Positions 24,104-31,960 of a DNA stretch of 32,948 nucleotides are shown piece after piece (position 1 is the stretch's first letter; each line of letters starts with the position of its first letter). The translations under genes and the position numbers were made by a program. The DNA is from Pseudomonadota bacterium (GTDB lineage Bacteria > Pseudomonadota > Alphaproteobacteria > Rickettsiales > UBA3002), in assembly GCA_963205305.1 (NCBI GenBank), contig CAUJIC010000039.1, positions 1 through 32,948 of the forward strand, in the 5' to 3' direction. Under the pieces are notes generated by a model. The model was not told where the DNA came from and ran no database searches. It was given only the letters and a program-made list of their open reading frames with translations.

Positions 24104-24772
24104 ATGGATGGTGGATTTCCGTACGGCGATATTATCGTCATTGGTGCGATTGCTGCATTTATTTTACTGCGCTACCGTGCCATGCTCGGCGAATCCCGTG
24201 GGCGCGACGAGGGCGATACCCCGCCGCCAACCCAATCAAGCACCGAATATGATCGCGTAATCCAGCTGCCTGTCACCCGCATGATTAGCCAGCCCGAAGT
24301 GAAAGAGGATGATTTTTCCTCAAAATATGGCTCGCTTGCTGAAACATTTGTCAAAATGCGTGGCCTTGATCGTGAATTCACGCCCGATGAATTTTTGCAC
24401 GGCGCGCGCATGGCCTATGAAATGGTCATCACCGCTTTCACCAAGCGCGACCGCGATACGCTGAAAATGCTGCTGTCGGACGCGATGTTCAAGAGCTTTG
24501 CTCTCTCGCTTGATGAAGCGGAGAAAGAAAAACGCTTCAACGATACGACCTTACTTGCTATCAGCAAAGCCAGCATCAGCAAGGCGAAGCTGGTCGGTAG
24601 TCTTGCCACCCTCACAGTCGATTTCACCAGCGAGCAGATCCATCTGGTGCGCGACGAAACAGGCATCATCCTCGAAGGGGATGTCAGCGCCCGCCAAGTG
24701 GTGGAAGATGAGTGGGTGTTTACGCGCGATATGAAGAGCGCCAGCCCCAACTGGACGATTATTGAGACGTAG
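24104..24772 (+). CDS. Tim44-like (TimA) membrane-associated protein
   Basis: A 222-residue protein with an N-terminal membrane helix (about 8-22, DIIVIGAIAAFILLRYR), a polar linker, and a C-terminal Tim44/TimA domain (about 80-222). The domain includes FTPDEFLHGARMAYEMVITAF, RDTLKMLLSDAMFKSF and the closing SASPNWTIIET. Alphaproteobacterial homologs of the mitochondrial import motor subunit Tim44 are found beside secB and mltA, as here. The bacterial role is unsettled; a peripheral inner-membrane protein is inferred. The start has GAG-containing sequence upstream (GCGAGTGCGAC). Three small hairpins follow the stop. Confidence 0.88.
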   Translation: MDGGFPYGDIIVIGAIAAFILLRYRAMLGESRGRDEGDTPPPTQSSTEYDRVIQLPVTRMISQPEVKEDDFSSKYGSLAETFVKMRGLDREFTPDEFLHGARMAYEMVITAFTKRDRDTLKMLLSDAMFKSFALSLDEAEKEKRFNDTTLLAISKASISKAKLVGSLATLTVDFTSEQIHLVRDETGIILEGDVSARQVVEDEWVFTRDMKSASPNWTIIET

Positions 24773-24784
24773 TCGTTGATTGAA

Positions 24785-24901
24785 GGGGGCTCTTTGCCCC
24801 CTACGCGCCAAGTGGCGCTGACCCCTGCCGCAAGCGGCTCGGGATGGAACCCTTCGCACCGCTAACCTACAAAGAGAGAGGATGCGCCCGCGCCTAGCAC
24901 T
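24785..24901 (+). other. Hairpin cluster between the Tim44-like gene and mltA
   Basis: The 264-nt gap has no gene. It begins with three successive hairpins: GGGGGC/GCCCCC (24785-24801, loop TCTTT), GCGCCA/TGGCGC (24804-24817, very tight loop) and GCCGC/GCGGC (24827-24838). It then has CGCGCCTAGCACT (24889-24901), matching the 3' box of the REP-like element at 18548-18560, but its left hairpin is not intact. The first hairpin could end Tim44-like transcripts, although no T-run follows. Confidence 0.5.
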
Positions 24902-25036
24902 CGTCTCACATAAATACGGCTCTTATGGTATATGTGTGCCCCACTATTTTCGCTAGCGCCATAACACACCTTTTATGGCATCATAGTCGCGCTCATTTTG
25001 CTTCCCAGCGGGCACGAACTTCATTATTCATGGGAC

Positions 25037-26167
25037 ATGAAAAAAATCATCGCCTCCCTCTCGTTCCTTCTCATCCTTTCCGCTTGCGCGGGGGATGCGA
25101 CCAAACTCACCCCCACCACCTACAGCGCACTTAATGGTTGGGCGGATGACAGCCACGCGGCAGCGCTCTCGGTATTCACGAACTCCTGTGCGGCGAATGA
25201 AGGGCGCAGTAATGCGTACACCTCGAAATCGGAAGGCCCTATCGGCGTGCGCGAGAACTGGGCGCATGTGTGCCGCGTGGCGAATGATTTGGGACAGCCC
25301 ACTGACGAACAGGCGCGCCAATTTTTCGAGACGAATTTTACGCCCTATCAGGTCGCCACTGAATCGAAATCGACAGGCCTGCATACGGGCTATTACGAAC
25401 CGCTACTTAATGGCTCGCGTAAGCGTGTAGCGCCCTATCTTACCCCAGTACATGGGGTGCCCAGCGATCTGACTAAGCCCTATTATTCGCGCGAGGAAAT
25501 TTTGGAAGGCCAAAGCAATGCGCCGGTGCTGCTCTATGTCGATGACCCCGTGATGCTGTTCTTTTTACACGTGCAGGGGTCGGGCAAAGTGCGCCTAACG
25601 GACGGTAGTATGGTCGGCCTGCAATACGCGGCGCAAAATGGCTATTCCTATGTGCCGATCGGGCGGATTTTGAAAGAGCGTGGCGAGCTTCCCAAGCCTT
25701 CCATGCAGGGCATTCGTGATTGGTTGCACGCGCACCCACGTGAGGCCGACGAGGTGATGAACACCAACCCATCCTATGTGTTCTTCAAGCTTTCCGCTGG
25801 GGATGAGTATGCCAAGGGAGCGCAGGGGATTTCGTTGACGCCGCTGCGCTCAATCGCAGTGGATGATGACCGTGCTACCTATGGGGTGCCCACCTATTTG
25901 GACACCTACATGACCCAATTTGGCAGCAGCAACCAAGTGAAATTGCGCCGTTTATTTGTGTCGCAGGATACGGGTGGGGCGCTTAAGGGCCCTGCGCGCG
26001 TCGATATTTTCTTTGGCCGTGGCGAGCAGGAAGAATGGCAAGCAGGCCACCAAAACGCCCAAGGCAACACCTATTGGCTGCTGCCCGTGGCCGAGGGTAT
26101 GAAGCTGCGCGATGGACTACCCATTGAGGTGGATGACGAACCGCCACCTGCTGATATTATTCCATGA
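25037..26167 (+). CDS. mltA: MltA family membrane-bound lytic murein transglycosylase
   Basis: A 376-residue outer-membrane lipoprotein (signal MKKIIASLSFLLILSAC, lipidated Cys17) that cleaves murein glycan strands to 1,6-anhydro products. The MltA domain is seen in FTPYQVATESKSTGLHTGYYEP, PYYSREEIL, FFLHVQGSGKVRLTDGS and YVPIGRILKERGEL. The 3D domain follows near the end with VSQDTGGALKGPARVDIFFGRG, which contains the catalytic Asp region (TGGAIKG-D-x-D/FxG in relatives). The start at 25037 is chosen for the signal peptide; 24998 would add 13 residues. Its stop overlaps the smr start by 4 nt. Confidence 0.93.
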   Translation: MKKIIASLSFLLILSACAGDATKLTPTTYSALNGWADDSHAAALSVFTNSCAANEGRSNAYTSKSEGPIGVRENWAHVCRVANDLGQPTDEQARQFFETNFTPYQVATESKSTGLHTGYYEPLLNGSRKRVAPYLTPVHGVPSDLTKPYYSREEILEGQSNAPVLLYVDDPVMLFFLHVQGSGKVRLTDGSMVGLQYAAQNGYSYVPIGRILKERGELPKPSMQGIRDWLHAHPREADEVMNTNPSYVFFKLSAGDEYAKGAQGISLTPLRSIAVDDDRATYGVPTYLDTYMTQFGSSNQVKLRRLFVSQDTGGALKGPARVDIFFGRGEQEEWQAGHQNAQGNTYWLLPVAEGMKLRDGLPIEVDDEPPPADIIP

Positions 26168-26682
26168 AGAAGCCGCGCCTGCCCACGGAGCAAGAACTAG
26201 CCGAGTGGCGCGAGAGCAATCGTGGAACCAAGCTGCAAAAAAAAGTTGCTCATCACACGCCGCCTTCACCTGCCGCTGTGCGGCCTGCGCCAACCCAAAC
26301 ATCCCATGGGGAGCATGTTTCTGCCCCGCCCAAACGCACGGGGTTAAAGGCCCCCCTAGCATCGCTCGATGCTCGCGAAGCCAAGCGTGCATTTAAGCCC
26401 CATGCGCACATCGAGGCGACGCTGGATCTGCACGGGCTTACGAAGCTCGAGGCCTATGTGCGGGTGCAGCAGTTTGTAATGCGGGCGCACTGCACTGGCC
26501 GCCGCCATGTGACCATTATTACGGGCAAGGGCCGTGCGGGCGAGGCAGGCGTGCTGCGAACCAACCTGCCGCATTGGCTCAATGAACCCGCCCTTCGCCC
26601 CCTGATTTCGGCGTTTGCCACTGCGCGTGCAGAAAAAGGCGGCCATGGCGTGACGCATGTGCTAATAAAGCGGTCATCATGA
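26164..26682 (+). CDS. Smr domain protein
   Basis: A 172-residue protein with a disordered basic N-terminus (about 1-75, with Pro/Lys/Ala) and a C-terminal Smr domain. The domain has ATLDLHGLTKLEAYVRVQQF (usual LDLHG motif), VTIITGKGRAGEAGVLR (TGKG motif) and the closing GHGVTHVLIKR. Smr domains are MutS2-related nucleases or nicking/RNA-binding units; the function of these alphaproteobacterial proteins is unclear. It begins inside the mltA stop and overlaps the response-regulator start by 4 nt, giving an mltA-smr-regulator transcript. The mltA-smr pair is conserved in Alphaproteobacteria. Confidence 0.9.
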   Translation: MKKPRLPTEQELAEWRESNRGTKLQKKVAHHTPPSPAAVRPAPTQTSHGEHVSAPPKRTGLKAPLASLDAREAKRAFKPHAHIEATLDLHGLTKLEAYVRVQQFVMRAHCTGRRHVTIITGKGRAGEAGVLRTNLPHWLNEPALRPLISAFATARAEKGGHGVTHVLIKRSS

Positions 26683-27377
26683 ACGCAAACGCACCAGCTC
26701 CTCATATCCTTGTGGTCGATGACGACGAACGCCTGCGTGCGCTGCTGCAGAAATATTTGGGCGAGCAGGGCTTCTTTGTTTCGACCGCCGCGAACACCGC
26801 CGATGCTGAGGAAATTCTTTCGGTATTTACAGTCGATGGGGTGGTGTTGGATGTGATGATGCCAGGGGAAACCGGCATAGCCTATGCAAGCCGCCTGCGT
26901 GGGCGCGATGGCGCGCCGCCCGTGTTGTTGCTGACCGCCCGTGGCGAGGCCGATGACCGCATTGCGGGGCTTGAGGCAGGCGCCGCGGACTATTTGGGCA
27001 AGCCCTTTGCGCCCAAGGAGCTGTTACTGCGTTTAGAGAATATCATTGCCCGCGCACGCGCGCAGCAAGCAGCCAAGCGTGCGGTGCGCTTTGGGGATTA
27101 CCGTTTTGATATCGCGCAGGGGCGACTGACGTATCATGACCAGCCCGTGTACCTTACCTCGAGTGAATCCGATTGTCTGCGGATCTTGGCGGAATCGGCG
27201 GGCACGCCCGTGAGCCGCGACACCATGGCAACCACGCTGGGGGATGTGACCAACGAGCGCTCGGTGGATGTACAAATCAATCGCCTGCGGAAAAAAATCG
27301 AGCCGCAACCCGGTAAGCCAATTTATCTGCAAACCATTCGCCATGCGGGGTATGTGCTCTATGCCGAATTTGCGTAA
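26679..27377 (+). CDS. OmpR-family two-component response regulator
   Basis: A 232-residue regulator. Receiver domain (about 8-125): acidic pocket DDDE (14-17), phosphoacceptor Asp58 in DGVVLDVMMPGETG, Thr86 in LLLTARGEADD, and Lys108 in YLGKPFAPKEL. C-terminal winged-helix DNA-binding domain (about 138-232) with LTSSESDCLRILAE, VQINRLRKKIEPQPGKP and the closing TIRHAGYVLYA. It acts as a phosphorylation-controlled transcription factor for envelope or osmotic genes (inferred from its kinase partner). The downstream kinase overlaps it by 17 nt. The target genes cannot be deduced here. Confidence 0.93.
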   Translation: MNANAPAPHILVVDDDERLRALLQKYLGEQGFFVSTAANTADAEEILSVFTVDGVVLDVMMPGETGIAYASRLRGRDGAPPVLLLTARGEADDRIAGLEAGAADYLGKPFAPKELLLRLENIIARARAQQAAKRAVRFGDYRFDIAQGRLTYHDQPVYLTSSESDCLRILAESAGTPVSRDTMATTLGDVTNERSVDVQINRLRKKIEPQPGKPIYLQTIRHAGYVLYAEFA

Positions 27378-28743
27378 ACGTCGTCGTCGCTTTAGCCTCA
27401 AGGCGCTTTTCCCCAGCAATTTATTTGCGCGGGCGCTGCTGATTTTGGTGCTGCCGATGCTGATCTCGCAACTGGTGATTGCCCATATTTTCTATGACCG
27501 CCACTGGGGCAGTGTGTCGCGCAATATGGCCAATTCCGTGGTGGGGGATGTGGCGTGGATCTACCAGAATTATGTCGAGACGCGCGCGAATTTCGATGCC
27601 CAAACCGCGCTCGATAAAACCCAAGCCTTGGCGAAACAACTCGGGGCGGAAGTGTGGGTGGATGAAGCTTCGACACAGCGGGTGGATGCCGGCCGTGGGC
27701 GCAAAGAATTCCCCAATCTGTATGCGGGGCTGAAGCAACGTATCGATGGGCCCATTGCCCTGAAGTTGAATGATGAAATGGAGTTGGTGCAGGCGCGCAT
27801 TGGGTTGGCATCGGGTGTGCTGAATGTGGGCATCAACCGTAAAGCACTGACCAGCCCCACGACGATGATTTTTCTGCTCTGGATGGCGGGTACATCGCTA
27901 CTCACCACCCTCATTGCTACGCTGTTTTTGCGTAACCAAGTGAAGCCCATTGTAACCCTTGCCCGTGCGGCGGAACGGCTGGGATTAGGGCAGGATGTTG
28001 CCGATTTTAAACCGCGTGGTGCAAGCGAAGTGCGCCGTGCGGGTAGGGCATTTTTGGTGATGAGCGAGCGCATCCGCCGCCATGTGCAAAGCCGCACTGA
28101 AATGCTGGCAGGCATCAGCCACGATTTACGTACGCCACTGACGCGTATGCGCCTCGAGCTGGAACTCGCCACCATGGATGCGGTGACGCGCAGCGCGCTG
28201 AGTGGTGATATCGACGAGATGGGCAAGATGATCGACGAGTACCTCGATTTCGCGCGTGGTGATGCGGGCGAGTTACCCGAGCCAATGGAAGTGAATAGTC
28301 TGCTCGTTGATATTGTTAGCGACTATGAGCGCAGCAAACGTGCGGTGACTTTTGAAGAGGGGGCGGCCGTGGTGCTGATGCTGCGTCCGCAAGCCATCCG
28401 CCGTGCGCTGACCAACCTGATCGATAACGCCCTGCGCTATGGCGGCGGCGAGGCCACGCTGACGCTGGAGCCAAGCGCCACCTTTGTGCGTATCAAGGTG
28501 ACGGATGTGGGCAAGGGCATCCCCGAGGCGGAGCAAGAAACCGTGTTCAAACCCTTCACGCGGCTCGAGCCTTCACGCAATACGCAAACGGGTGGAGTGG
28601 GGCTGGGCCTTTCCATCGCCCGCGCAGTGGCGCAAAGCCATGGCGGCGACGTGACGCTTGAAAACCAGCGCGATGCGGCGGGCAAGGTGACTGGCTTGGA
28701 GGTGACCTTACGGTTGCCACGTGCGGTACAGCCTACACCATAA
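27361..28743 (+). CDS. EnvZ-type sensor histidine kinase
   Basis: A 460-residue inner-membrane kinase. A basic N-terminus is followed by a first helix (22-43, LFARALLILVLPMLISQLVIA), a periplasmic sensor loop of about 125 residues, a second helix (about 170-188, IFLLWMAGTSLLTTLIATLFL), a HAMP linker, and the dimerisation domain with the phosphoacceptor His254 in GISHDLRTPLTRMRLELEL. The ATPase region includes TNLIDNALRYGGG (N box), DVGKGIPEAEQETVFKPF (G1) and GGVGLGLSIA (G2). The start at 27361 is chosen because an earlier ATG at 27268 lies deep within the regulator gene. Partner of the preceding OmpR-type regulator. A bidirectional terminator follows. Confidence 0.92.
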   Translation: MPNLRKRRRRFSLKALFPSNLFARALLILVLPMLISQLVIAHIFYDRHWGSVSRNMANSVVGDVAWIYQNYVETRANFDAQTALDKTQALAKQLGAEVWVDEASTQRVDAGRGRKEFPNLYAGLKQRIDGPIALKLNDEMELVQARIGLASGVLNVGINRKALTSPTTMIFLLWMAGTSLLTTLIATLFLRNQVKPIVTLARAAERLGLGQDVADFKPRGASEVRRAGRAFLVMSERIRRHVQSRTEMLAGISHDLRTPLTRMRLELELATMDAVTRSALSGDIDEMGKMIDEYLDFARGDAGELPEPMEVNSLLVDIVSDYERSKRAVTFEEGAAVVLMLRPQAIRRALTNLIDNALRYGGGEATLTLEPSATFVRIKVTDVGKGIPEAEQETVFKPFTRLEPSRNTQTGGVGLGLSIARAVAQSHGGDVTLENQRDAAGKVTGLEVTLRLPRAVQPTP

Positions 28744-28775
28744 AAAACGCCACCAAATTACTCTGGTGGCGTTTT
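28744..28775. terminator. Bidirectional intrinsic terminator
   Basis: Twelve-bp perfect stem AAAACGCCACCA / TGGTGGCGTTTT (28744-28755 and 28764-28775) with an 8-nt loop. The A and T runs at the two ends serve both strands. It sits directly after the kinase stop and 24 nt beyond the phasin stop of the convergent gene. Confidence 0.9.
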
Positions 28776-28799
28776 CGTCCAAGTATGGATGAAAGCGAA

Positions 28800-29255
28800 C
28801 TAGGCCGCTTTTTTCTTAGCCGTTGTCGAGGTGGCCGTAGCGGTCAGCTCTTCAATCGATTGCGATGCACGGCGGTTCAGTTTGTCGAACGCTTCGAGGT
28901 TCGATTTGGTGCACAGCTCGTAAATTTCGCGCAGGTTGTTGAACGACGACTCGAACACCGATTTCGCAAGTTCAACTTGCTTGGTGGTGTTGATTTCTGG
29001 CGAACCGTTGACCAGCATATCCTTGCAGGTCTTCAGCGTCTTTTCAACTTGTGCACGTGCAAGCTCGGCCTGACGACGGGTGATAGCTTGGCAGCTCTCG
29101 GTCAGGGTTTGGCTAGCAGCGGTGCACGCTTCAGCATTTTTACGGCCAACGCTGATAACTTGGTTGACGTCGAACGATGGAACGGTGCCGAGGCTTGGGG
29201 CTTTGAATTGGCTGAACTGTTTCATCATGTCAGCAAATGGGTTCTCATAGGCCAT
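28800..29255 (-). CDS. Phasin family protein
   Basis: A 151-residue helical protein of the phasin_2 type. It starts MAYENPFADMMKQFSQFKAP, then a central SVGRKNAEACTAASQTLTESCQ coiled region and QAELARAQVEKTLKTCKDM, and ends in the basic tail TTAKKKAA common to alphaproteobacterial phasins. Phasins coat polyhydroxyalkanoate granules and are abundant during storage. AGGAG lies 6 nt before the ATG at 29255; an upstream in-frame ATG at 29327 is not preceded by a ribosome site and would overlap the promoter. Its own promoter at 29313-29341 is near-consensus. A PHA-forming bacterium is inferred. Confidence 0.9.
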   Translation of the reverse strand: MAYENPFADMMKQFSQFKAPSLGTVPSFDVNQVISVGRKNAEACTAASQTLTESCQAITRRQAELARAQVEKTLKTCKDMLVNGSPEINTTKQVELAKSVFESSFNNLREIYELCTKSNLEAFDKLNRRASQSIEELTATATSTTAKKKAA

Positions 29256-29301
29256 GGGTATCTCCTGATTATTTTGGTTCATGAATCTTCCTGCAGACTC
29301 A

Positions 29302-29315
29302 TGCTGCGGTGCAAT
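29302..29315 (-). promoter_or_regulatory. TGC-rich motif overlapping the phasin promoter, candidate PhaR site
   Basis: The + strand reads TGCTGCGGTGCAAT, with a nearby CTGCAG at 29291-29296. An identical 14-mer is at 22794-22807 upstream of the DUF378 gene. PhaR regulators of polyhydroxyalkanoate granule proteins in related bacteria bind TGC-rich dyads near phasin promoters; binding here is unproven. Confidence 0.4.
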
Positions 29316-29341
29316 ATAGGGAGACAATCATGGGTTGTCAA
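29313..29341 (-). promoter_or_regulatory. Near-consensus sigma-70 promoter for the phasin gene
   Basis: On the minus strand TTGACA (29336-29341), a 17-nt spacer, then TATATT (29313-29318), 58 nt before the phasin ATG. The -35 is perfect and the -10 has five of six bases. Directly downstream of the -10 is the TGC-rich motif at 29302-29315, a plausible repressor site (PhaR-type, inferred). Confidence 0.8.
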
Positions 29342-29376
29342 GCCCCTTTTGTGCAGTGCAACATTTTTACCAAAAA

Positions 29377-30165
29377 TCAACTACCTGATAAGTCGCGTGA
29401 GCGCTTGGCAGCGGCCAGTGTGGCGGCCTTAATGATGGAATCGAATTTACCTTCGGTGAGTGCCAAAAGAGCCGCCTCGGTGGTGCCGCCTTTGCTGGTA
29501 ACTTGGGCGCGCAAGGTGGCGGGTGATTCGTTGGATTGGTCGGCCAGCAGTGACGCGCCCCGCAGTGTTTGGGTGACAAGCGCTCGCGCAAGTTCAGGTG
29601 ACAAACCTTGTTCGGTGGCGGCGGCAATCAGTGCCTCCATGAACGCGAAAACATAAGCTGGCCCCGAACCCGAAATGGCTGTCACGGCATGGAGCTGTTC
29701 TTCAGCCTCGACCCATGCCACTGCACCAATGGTGGTGAAGATTTTTTCGGCGACACTGCGCGATGCAGCATCGAACGCGGGCGCACACAACACACTCATG
29801 CTTTCGTGAATCATGGCGGGTAGGTTGGGCATCACCCGCACCGCGCGTGGGCTGATGGCATGAAGCGCCGCAAGCGGGATGCCTGCCATGATGGAAATGA
29901 CGAGGGGGGTGGTATCGCCCAATGCCGATTTCATCTCGCTTGTGTAGTTTGCAAATTGTTGTGGCTTGATGGCGAGCAGGTAGGCATCGGCTTTGGGGGC
30001 ATCCGACAGCCGCGTAAAGTTCGGGATGCCATGCACTGAAAAAGCATTGCGCCGTGCCTCGTCGGCCTCGACCACATTTACCGAGAAATCGGGTGTACTG
30101 TGCAAGGCGCGGGCAATCGCCCCGCCCATGTTTCCGCCGCCAATAATGAGAATAGAGTGGTTCAT
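29377..30165 (-). CDS. proC: Pyrroline-5-carboxylate reductase
   Basis: A 262-residue cytosolic NAD(P)H enzyme completing proline synthesis. The N-terminal Rossmann motif is ILIIGGGNMGGAIARAL (5-21). The family signatures are AIKPQQFANYTSEM, VISIMAGIP, AVRVMPNLPAMI, AVTAISGSGPAYVFAFMEAL and the C-terminal VTSKGGTTEAAL. Length agrees with E. coli ProC (269). It is transcribed in the same direction as prs upstream (19 nt gap), probably together. The phasin downstream has its own promoter. Confidence 0.95.
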   Translation of the reverse strand: MNHSILIIGGGNMGGAIARALHSTPDFSVNVVEADEARRNAFSVHGIPNFTRLSDAPKADAYLLAIKPQQFANYTSEMKSALGDTTPLVISIMAGIPLAALHAISPRAVRVMPNLPAMIHESMSVLCAPAFDAASRSVAEKIFTTIGAVAWVEAEEQLHAVTAISGSGPAYVFAFMEALIAAATEQGLSPELARALVTQTLRGASLLADQSNESPATLRAQVTSKGGTTEAALLALTEGKFDSIIKAATLAAAKRSRDLSGS

Positions 30166-30184
30166 AGTCGCCGTTGGGTTCTGA

Positions 30185-31120
30185 TTAATCGAACAGACTG
30201 CTGACCGAGCTTTCCTCAGAAATGCGGCGAATTCCCTCGGCCATCAGCGGTGCGATGGAAACGATGCGGATGTTTTTGCATTGCTTCGCGGCATCCGTCA
30301 GGGCGATGGAATCGGTGACGACGAGCGAGGTGAGTTTGGATTTGCTGACACGCTCGATAGCGGGGCCCGAAAGCACGCCGTGGGTGACATAAGCCGACAC
30401 GGATTTGGCACCTTTTTCAAGCAGCGCATCGGCCGCGTTGCACAGCGTGCCCGCGGTATCGACAATGTCATCGAACAAAATACAATCGCGGCCCGCCACA
30501 TCGCCGATGATGTTCATGACCTCGGACGCGTTGGCGCGTTCGCGGCGTTTATCGACGATGGCCAGATCGGCGCCCAGCTTGCCCGCGAGCGAGCGGGCGC
30601 GCACCACGCCACCCACATCGGGCGAGACAATGACAACGTTCGAGAGGTCGGCATATTGTGCTTTGATGTCATCGACAATCACGGGGCGGGCATAGAGATG
30701 GTCGAGCGGAATATCGAAAAAGCCTTGGATTTGGCCCGCGTGCAAATCGACCGTCAGCACGCGGTTGGCGCCTGCGGTGGTGATGAGGTTGGCGACGAGC
30801 TTGGCGGTAATAGGGGTGCGGGGGCCTGGTTTTCTATCCTGCCGCGCGTAACCGAAATAAGGAATCACCACCGTGATGCGGCGCGCACTGGCACGCTTTA
30901 GGGCATCGAGCGTGATCATCAATTCCATCAGGTTTTCGTTCGCAGGGGCGCTGGTCGATTGGATGAGGAACACATCCTCGCCGCGCACGTTCTCTTGCAC
31001 CTCGACAAAAATTTCGGCATCGGAAAAGCGGCGAATGGTGGCTTCGGTGAGCTTGACCCCCAAATAATCGGCCATGGCCTTAGCGAGGGGTTGATTACTG
31101 TTTCCGGCGATGAGTTTCAT
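30185..31120 (-). CDS. prs: Ribose-phosphate pyrophosphokinase
   Basis: A 311-residue cytosolic enzyme making PRPP from ribose 5-phosphate and ATP for nucleotide, His and Trp synthesis. Motifs: [20 protein letters not shown] at the start, [42 protein letters not shown] (catalytic flexible loop), [18 protein letters not shown] and the PRPP-binding [17 protein letters not shown]. The start at 31120 has AAAGG about 8 nt upstream; the longer in-frame start at 31183 has no family support. Length matches Prs (315 in E. coli). Divergent from the SDR gene with about 104 nt between starts. Confidence 0.96.
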   Translation of the reverse strand: MKLIAGNSNQPLAKAMADYLGVKLTEATIRRFSDAEIFVEVQENVRGEDVFLIQSTSAPANENLMELMITLDALKRASARRITVVIPYFGYARQDRKPGPRTPITAKLVANLITTAGANRVLTVDLHAGQIQGFFDIPLDHLYARPVIVDDIKAQYADLSNVVIVSPDVGGVVRARSLAGKLGADLAIVDKRRERANASEVMNIIGDVAGRDCILFDDIVDTAGTLCNAADALLEKGAKSVSAYVTHGVLSGPAIERVSKSKLTSLVVTDSIALTDAAKQCKNIRIVSIAPLMAEGIRRISEESSVSSLFD

Positions 31121-31224
31121 GGGGCAAACCTTTAGCGTCAGGAGGGGCAGTAGCCGTTTAGCCGATAATGACGGCGGACGCAATCCGAGATGACAAACAC
31201 CCAGTTGAGGGTTAAAGGTTGCGT

Positions 31225-31956
31225 ATGACAGATCTACCCACCACCCTGATTACGGGCGCAGGACGCCGCATTGGCGCGGCGTTAGCGCGCCATTTGGCCG
31301 CCCGTGGCCACAGCCTTGTGCTGCATTACCACAGCTCGGGTGCTGAGGCAGAAGCACTCGCGGCTGAGTTGCGCGAAGGCGGAACACACGTAACGCTGGT
31401 GCGGGCGAACCTTGAGGATGTGGCATCGCTTGCGGATTTTTGGAAGGGCTTACCGCCCGTTACCACCATCATCCATAACGCGTCGCGCTACACGCGCGAT
31501 AAGCTGGAGAATTTTTCGGTTGCTGATTTGCAGGCGCATTTAGCGGTGAATTTGGAAGCACCGCTCATCCTCACCCAAGGCTTCATGGCGCAATTGCCAA
31601 TGGGTGCCGCGGGCAATGTGGTGGTGCTGGGCGATGATGCGTTGGGCTGGAGTATTTCCCCCGAATTTTTCAGCTATGCGGTGAGTAAGCATGCATGGGT
31701 ATCGACCATCGAACTACTCGCCGCTGCGGTGGCACCACGCGCGCGCGCGAACGTGATTGCTCTAGCACCTACCTTACCAAATTTGAATGACCCCGAGGGT
31801 CTGTTCGCCCGCCTTGCGGCACAAGCGGCGCTGAAGCGCACGGGCGATGTGGCCGATGTGCTGGCGGCGGTGGAGTATCTGCTGGGCGCGATTGGCACCA
31901 CAGGGCAAGTGCTGCATTTGGGCAATGGCATGGCGACAGCGCTTAAGCGTGGGTAG
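31225..31956 (+). CDS. Short-chain dehydrogenase, pteridine reductase (FolM/PTR1)-like
   Basis: A 243-residue NADPH-type SDR. The coenzyme motif is T10-G-A-G-R-R-I-G17; TGxxRRIG is typical of FolM and the PTR1 pteridine reductases, where Arg favours NADPH. The HNAS motif is present (84-87). Tyr151 and Lys155 form YxxxK, and Asp138 sits 13 residues before the Tyr, the same spacing as Asp181/Tyr194/Lys198 of PTR1, which lacks the usual Ser. The substrate is likely a pterin or biopterin-like compound (inference). AAAGG 6 nt before the ATG at 31225 supports that start over the TTG at 31219. Located 4 nt before uvrC; an SDR-uvrC pair is common in Alphaproteobacteria. Confidence 0.85.
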   Translation: MTDLPTTLITGAGRRIGAALARHLAARGHSLVLHYHSSGAEAEALAAELREGGTHVTLVRANLEDVASLADFWKGLPPVTTIIHNASRYTRDKLENFSVADLQAHLAVNLEAPLILTQGFMAQLPMGAAGNVVVLGDDALGWSISPEFFSYAVSKHAWVSTIELLAAAVAPRARANVIALAPTLPNLNDPEGLFARLAAQAALKRTGDVADVLAAVEYLLGAIGTTGQVLHLGNGMATALKRG

Positions 31957-31960
31957 CACG

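Noticed and set aside
27268..27360. Earlier start for the histidine kinase
   Set aside because: It lies within the DNA-binding domain of the response regulator in another frame; the start at 27361 fits the basic N-terminus and first membrane helix.
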